Source: Actinomadura oligospora ATCC 43269 (GTDB lineage Bacteria; Actinomycetota; Actinomycetes; Streptosporangiales; Streptosporangiaceae). From it: DNA of 64,000 bases. Shown piece after piece: positions 60,817 through 64,000 of the stretch (within the stretch, counting starts at the first letter, position 1; each line of letters starts with the position of its first letter). The position numbers and the translations under genes were made by a program. The notes below the pieces were generated by a model. That model was not told where the DNA came from, ran no database searches, and worked only from the letters and a program-made list of their open reading frames with translations. The stretch spans positions 724,774 to 788,773 of the forward strand of contig NZ_KI912410.1 of the NCBI RefSeq assembly GCF_000518265.1. Reading direction: 5' to 3'.

Positions 60817-62198
60817 CCACTCCCGCGGGCGCGGACCCGCAGCAGCTGAGCCTGTCGACCGGGGCCGCGCGGAACCTGGCGACGACCACCAAGTCCGCGC
60901 CCATGATGCAGGGCATCACGCCGCGCTACCTGCTGCGGCTGCTGCCCTGGGTGGAGGTCGGGGGCGGCACCTACCGGGTGAACCGCCGCCTCGCCCACAC
61001 CGTCGGGGACGGGATCGTCGAGTTCGTCAACACCGGCGCCGCGATCAACGTGATCCCCGCCGAGCTGGCCGAGATCCCGCAGCTCGCGGGCGTCGACGAA
61101 GCGCTCCTGACCGACACCGCCGGACGGTTCGTCCAGCGCGAGTACGAGCCGGGCGACCTGATCGTCGAGCCCGGCGGCCCGGTCGACCGGGTGGTGCTCG
61201 TCGCGCACGGCAAGGTCGAGCGGGTCGGCCGGGGCGAGTACGGCGCGGAGGCCGTGCTCGACCTGCTCGCCGACGGCCGCTACTTCGGCGCCAGCGCGCT
61301 GCTGCCCGCGCCGGGCGAGTGGGAGCACGCCTACCGCGCGGTCACCCCGACGAGCGTCCTGGTCCTGTCGAACGAGCAGATCGGCGAGCTGCTCGGCCGC
61401 TACCCGGAGCTGCGCGAGCGGCTGGCGTCGTTCGCGGGCGCGCCCCGTCCGGCGACCAACGCCAAGGGCGAGGCCGAGATCGAGCTGATGTCCGGGCACG
61501 AGGGCGAGCCCGTCCTGACCGGCACGTTCGCCGACTACGAGCCGTCCCCGCGGCAGTACGAGCTGAGCGTCGCGCAGACACTGCTGCGCGTCCACACCCG
61601 GGTGGCCGACCTGTACAGCGACCCGATGGACCAGGTCGAGCAGCAGATGCGGCTGACCGTCGAGGCGTTGCGCGAGCGGCAGGAGGACGAGCTGGTCAAC
61701 AACCGCGACTTCGGGCTGCTGCACAACGCGGACCTGAAGCAGCGGATCCAGACCCGGTCCGGCCCGCCGACCCCCGAGGCGATGGACGACCTGCTGAGCC
61801 GCCGCCGCGGGACGAAGTTCTACCTGGCGCACCCGCGCACGATCGCCGCGTTCGGCCGCGAGTGCACCCGGCAGGGCGTCTACTCGGGGTCGGTCGAGCG
61901 GTTCGGGCGGCAGGTGATGGCCTGGCGCGGCGTGCCGATCTTCCCCTGCGACAAGATCCGGATCAGCGACCGCGGCACCAGCGCCGTGCTCGCGATGCGG
62001 ATCGGCGAGGACGACCAGGGCGTCGTCGGCCTGCACCAGACCGGCCTCGCCGACGAGCTGCAGCCCGGCCTGTCGGCCCGGTTCACCGGGATCGACGACC
62101 GCGCCGTCCTGTCCTACCTCGTGTCCGCCTACTTCTCCGCCGCCGTCCTGGTCCCGGACGCGCTCGGTGTTCTGGAGAACGTCGAAGTCAACCGGTGA
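60813..62198 (+). CDS. Family 2B encapsulin shell protein 2 (EshA/SrpI-like)
   Basis: 461 aa. GTG 60813 overlaps the stop of shell gene 1 (GTGA). Same architecture: [36 protein letters not shown], the cyclic-nucleotide-like insertion ([40 protein letters not shown]) and the shell core ([50 protein letters not shown]). Shell regions are strongly conserved with protein 1. The insertion and the 10-20 residues around it diverge most, as expected for two subunits of a mixed shell with distinct surface sensors. Confidence 0.92.
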   Translation: MTTPAGADPQQLSLSTGAARNLATTTKSAPMMQGITPRYLLRLLPWVEVGGGTYRVNRRLAHTVGDGIVEFVNTGAAINVIPAELAEIPQLAGVDEALLTDTAGRFVQREYEPGDLIVEPGGPVDRVVLVAHGKVERVGRGEYGAEAVLDLLADGRYFGASALLPAPGEWEHAYRAVTPTSVLVLSNEQIGELLGRYPELRERLASFAGAPRPATNAKGEAEIELMSGHEGEPVLTGTFADYEPSPRQYELSVAQTLLRVHTRVADLYSDPMDQVEQQMRLTVEALRERQEDELVNNRDFGLLHNADLKQRIQTRSGPPTPEAMDDLLSRRRGTKFYLAHPRTIAAFGRECTRQGVYSGSVERFGRQVMAWRGVPIFPCDKIRISDRGTSAVLAMRIGEDDQGVVGLHQTGLADELQPGLSARFTGIDDRAVLSYLVSAYFSAAVLVPDALGVLENVEVNR

Positions 62199-62242
62199 CC
62201 CGCACGTCCCCCCATCCCCCTCACCCCCACCAGGAGGCCGTA

Positions 62243-63385
62243 GTGCCCCGCCGACGCACTGTGCCGACGCGCGCCGCAGCGACCGTTCCCGCGGCCCCGC
62301 CGGCGACCGAGGCGACACCGAGTCCCGCCGAGCCGCCCGCCGAGCCGCCCGCGGCCCGGCGGGCGCGCGGCCCGGCCCGTCCGGCGGGCGCGTCCTCGGC
62401 GGAGACGCTCACCTGGGCCCGGGACCTGATCGATCCCGGGCTTCGGGACACGGTCGGGAGCATGCCGGGCTCGATGGCCCGCATCGCGTCCTACCACTTC
62501 GGCTGGGAGGACGCCGAGGGCCGTCCGGCCCGCGCGGACGGAGGGAAGGTGCTGCGGCCCGCGCTCACGCTGCTGTGCGCCGAGGCGGCGGGCGGCACGG
62601 CGCAGGCCGCGCTGCCCGCCGCGGTCGCGGTGGAGCTGGTGCACAACTTCTCGCTGCTGCACGACGACGTGATGGACGGCGACCTCACCCGGCGGCACCG
62701 TCCGACCGCGTGGAACGTGTTCGGCGCCGGTCCGGCGATCCTCGCCGGGGACGCGCTGCTCGCGCGCGCGCTCGAGCTGCTCGCCGGTGCGGGCGAGGGC
62801 GTCGTGATGCTGTCGCGGGCGGTGCTGGAGCTGGTCGAAGGGCAGTCCAGCGACATGTCGTTCGAGCGCCGCTCGGACGTGGACCTGGCCGAGTGCGTCC
62901 AGATGGCCGACCGGAAGACGGGCGCGCTGATCGGGGCGTCCTGCGGGCTGGGCGCGCTGTACGGCGGCGCCCCGGCGGCGCGGGCCGCCCGGCTCACCGC
63001 GTTCGGGCACCGCCTCGGGCTGGCCTTCCAGCTCGTGGACGACCTGCTCGGCATCTGGGGCGACCCGGCCACCACCGGCAAGGCCGCGCACTCCGACCTG
63101 CGCAGCCGCAAGAAGTCCCTGCCGGTGGTCGCGGCCCTGACGTCCGGCACGGCGGCGGCCGGGGAGCTCGCCGCCCTCTACCACCAGGACCGTCCGCTCG
63201 GGGAGGCCGAACGCGCCCGGGCCGCCGAGCTCGTCGAGGCCGCGGGCGGACGCGACTGGGCCCGCACCCGCGCGCTCGAACTGCTCGAGGAGGCCCTGGC
63301 CGAGCTCGACGCGGCCGATCCGGCGGGCCCGGCCGCCGAGCACCTCCGCGGCCTCGCCGGGCTGGTCACCACGCGCGACCACTGA
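62243..63385 (+). CDS. Polyprenyl diphosphate synthase with disordered N-terminus (encapsulin cargo)
   Basis: 380 aa. GTG 62243 has AGGAGG five bases upstream; GTG 62195 (overlapping shell 2) would add 16 residues. Residues 1-50 are Pro/Ala/Arg-rich and disordered, like cargo-loading domains of family 2 encapsulin cargo. Catalytic part: GKVLRP (101-106), first Asp motif HDDVMD (140-145), RRHRPTAWNVFG, KTG at about 225 and second Asp motif DDLLGIWGD (266-274), then SDLRSRKKSLPVV. It should condense isopentenyl diphosphate with an allylic diphosphate. Cargo status rests on operon position and the N-terminus. Confidence 0.9.
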   Translation: MPRRRTVPTRAAATVPAAPPATEATPSPAEPPAEPPAARRARGPARPAGASSAETLTWARDLIDPGLRDTVGSMPGSMARIASYHFGWEDAEGRPARADGGKVLRPALTLLCAEAAGGTAQAALPAAVAVELVHNFSLLHDDVMDGDLTRRHRPTAWNVFGAGPAILAGDALLARALELLAGAGEGVVMLSRAVLELVEGQSSDMSFERRSDVDLAECVQMADRKTGALIGASCGLGALYGGAPAARAARLTAFGHRLGLAFQLVDDLLGIWGDPATTGKAAHSDLRSRKKSLPVVAALTSGTAAAGELAALYHQDRPLGEAERARAAELVEAAGGRDWARTRALELLEEALAELDAADPAGPAAEHLRGLAGLVTTRDH

Positions 63386-63440
63386 CCCGCCGACCGCCCG
63401 CGCGGCGTTGACCACCTGCGCGGCGCAGACCACCTGTCAA

Positions 63441-63477
63441 GCCCGGCACGACGGCAAGCCATGCCGTGGTGCCGGGC
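63441..63477. terminator. Bidirectional terminator after the encapsulin operon
   Basis: A 16-bp stem with one mismatch (GCCCGGCACGACGGCA at 63441-63456 with 63462-63477), 5-nt loop, followed by CTTTC. Just before it is an approximate 20-bp direct repeat (gcgcggcg..gaccacct). Confidence 0.75.
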
Positions 63478-63480
63478 CTT

Positions 63481-64000
63481 TCAGGTCCTCGGCCAGGCGG
63501 TGAGCAGCTGGTGCAGGGCCTCCAGGGCCTTGTCCCAGGACGCCTGGACGTCGCGCGGATGCCCGAACGCGCCGTTCGCCTCCAGGGAGATGAACCCGTG
63601 GAAGGTGCTGCGCAGCAGCCGGACGGCATCGGTCAGGTCGGGGTCGGGCAGGTCGTAGGCGCGCATCATCGCGGCGGTGACCTCGACGCCGCGCGAGCCC
63701 TCCGCCCGGCCCTCGGCCACGAGCCTGGCCGCCTCCGGGTCGACGGGGATCTGCATGGCGGCGTAGCGGCCGGGGTGCTCGCGGGCGTAGTCGCGGTAGG
63801 CGTTGGCGAACGCGACCAGGGCGTCGCGTCCGGCGCGTCCGGCCACGGCCTCGGCGATGCGTCCGGCCTGCTCGTCGCCCGCCTTGAGGGCGACGCGGCG
63901 GCGCAGGTCGGCCAGGCTCCTGATGTGCGAGTACAGGCTCGCGTCCCGGACGCCGAACCGGCGCGCGAGCGCCGAGACCGACACGTTCTCCACCCCCTGC
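63481..64000 (-). CDS. TetR-family regulator, 5' end beyond the window
   Basis: At least 171 aa; the frame is open through position 64000. The visible HTH end is NVSVSALARRFGVRDASLYS HIRSLADLRRRV (residues 3-35 of the visible part), written as two adjoining pieces. The C-terminal domain (TetR_C_33-like: LVAFANAYRDYAREHPGRYA, LLRSTFHGFISLEANGAFGH) is complete. Convergent with the encapsulin operon across a shared terminator. Target unknown. Confidence 0.88.
   Translation of the reverse strand, partial: QGVENVSVSALARRFGVRDASLYSHIRSLADLRRRVALKAGDEQAGRIAEAVAGRAGRDALVAFANAYRDYAREHPGRYAAMQIPVDPEAARLVAEGRAEGSRGVEVTAAMMRAYDLPDPDLTDAVRLLRSTFHGFISLEANGAFGHPRDVQASWDKALEALHQLLTAWPRT

Overview
The window comes from a high-GC actinomycete. 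The strong GC bias at third codon positions, the paired Scr1-type regulators with DUF397 proteins, the complete mce operon, the stand-alone S4 gene, the wax ester synthase and the EshA-like (family 2B) encapsulins all fit Streptosporangiales. An Actinomadura-like organism is my best guess, but this is inference from gene content. No rRNA, tRNA, CRISPR array, IS element or replication origin was seen.

Layout. Positions 100-4800 hold four secreted proteins: one 670-aa protein and three tandem paralogues with four conserved cysteines. Hairpins follow each of the three paralogues. Positions 4900-14600 are an accessory region. It holds two whiJ/abaA-like regulatory modules (Scr1-type HTH regulator plus DUF397, one with a divergent HATPase anti-sigma-like gene), two small-protein/DUF6879 pairs, a lipoprotein, a GNAT acetyltransferase, a DEDDh exonuclease and an Rpn-like protein. 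Positions 14600-33000 carry TPR and HTH proteins, an APH(6)-type kinase, an ABC exporter divergent from a histidine kinase/response regulator pair, a serine hydrolase, a LysR/MFS pair, a nitronate monooxygenase with an F420-type oxidoreductase, two TetR regulators, a lytic transglycosylase and a MarR regulator.

Positions 33200-42700 are a complete mce operon, yrbEA-yrbEB-mceABCDEF plus an Mce-associated membrane protein, mostly with overlapping stop and start codons. Next come a secreted protein, a TauD-like dioxygenase, and rpsD divergent from a DUF2470 protein across a near-consensus IdeR/DtxR iron box. The 1-kb convergent intergenic region 45997-47019 has no convincing long gene. It contains a regular array of about ten hairpins with different stems but almost the same G5 loop.

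Positions 47000-58500 hold an AAA ATPase, a PlsC acyltransferase, ung, a wax ester synthase/DGAT, a decayed Ser/Thr receptor kinase (5' frameshift and internal deletion), a tyrosine phosphatase, a DDAH-family hydrolase and lpdA. The most notable system is at 59250-63385: two tandem encapsulin shell genes, each with a cyclic-nucleotide-binding-like insertion, followed by a polyprenyl diphosphate synthase with a long disordered N-terminus. This looks like a two-component-shell nanocompartment with an isoprenoid cargo enzyme. A near-perfect palindrome lies about 90 bases upstream. The window ends inside a TetR gene.
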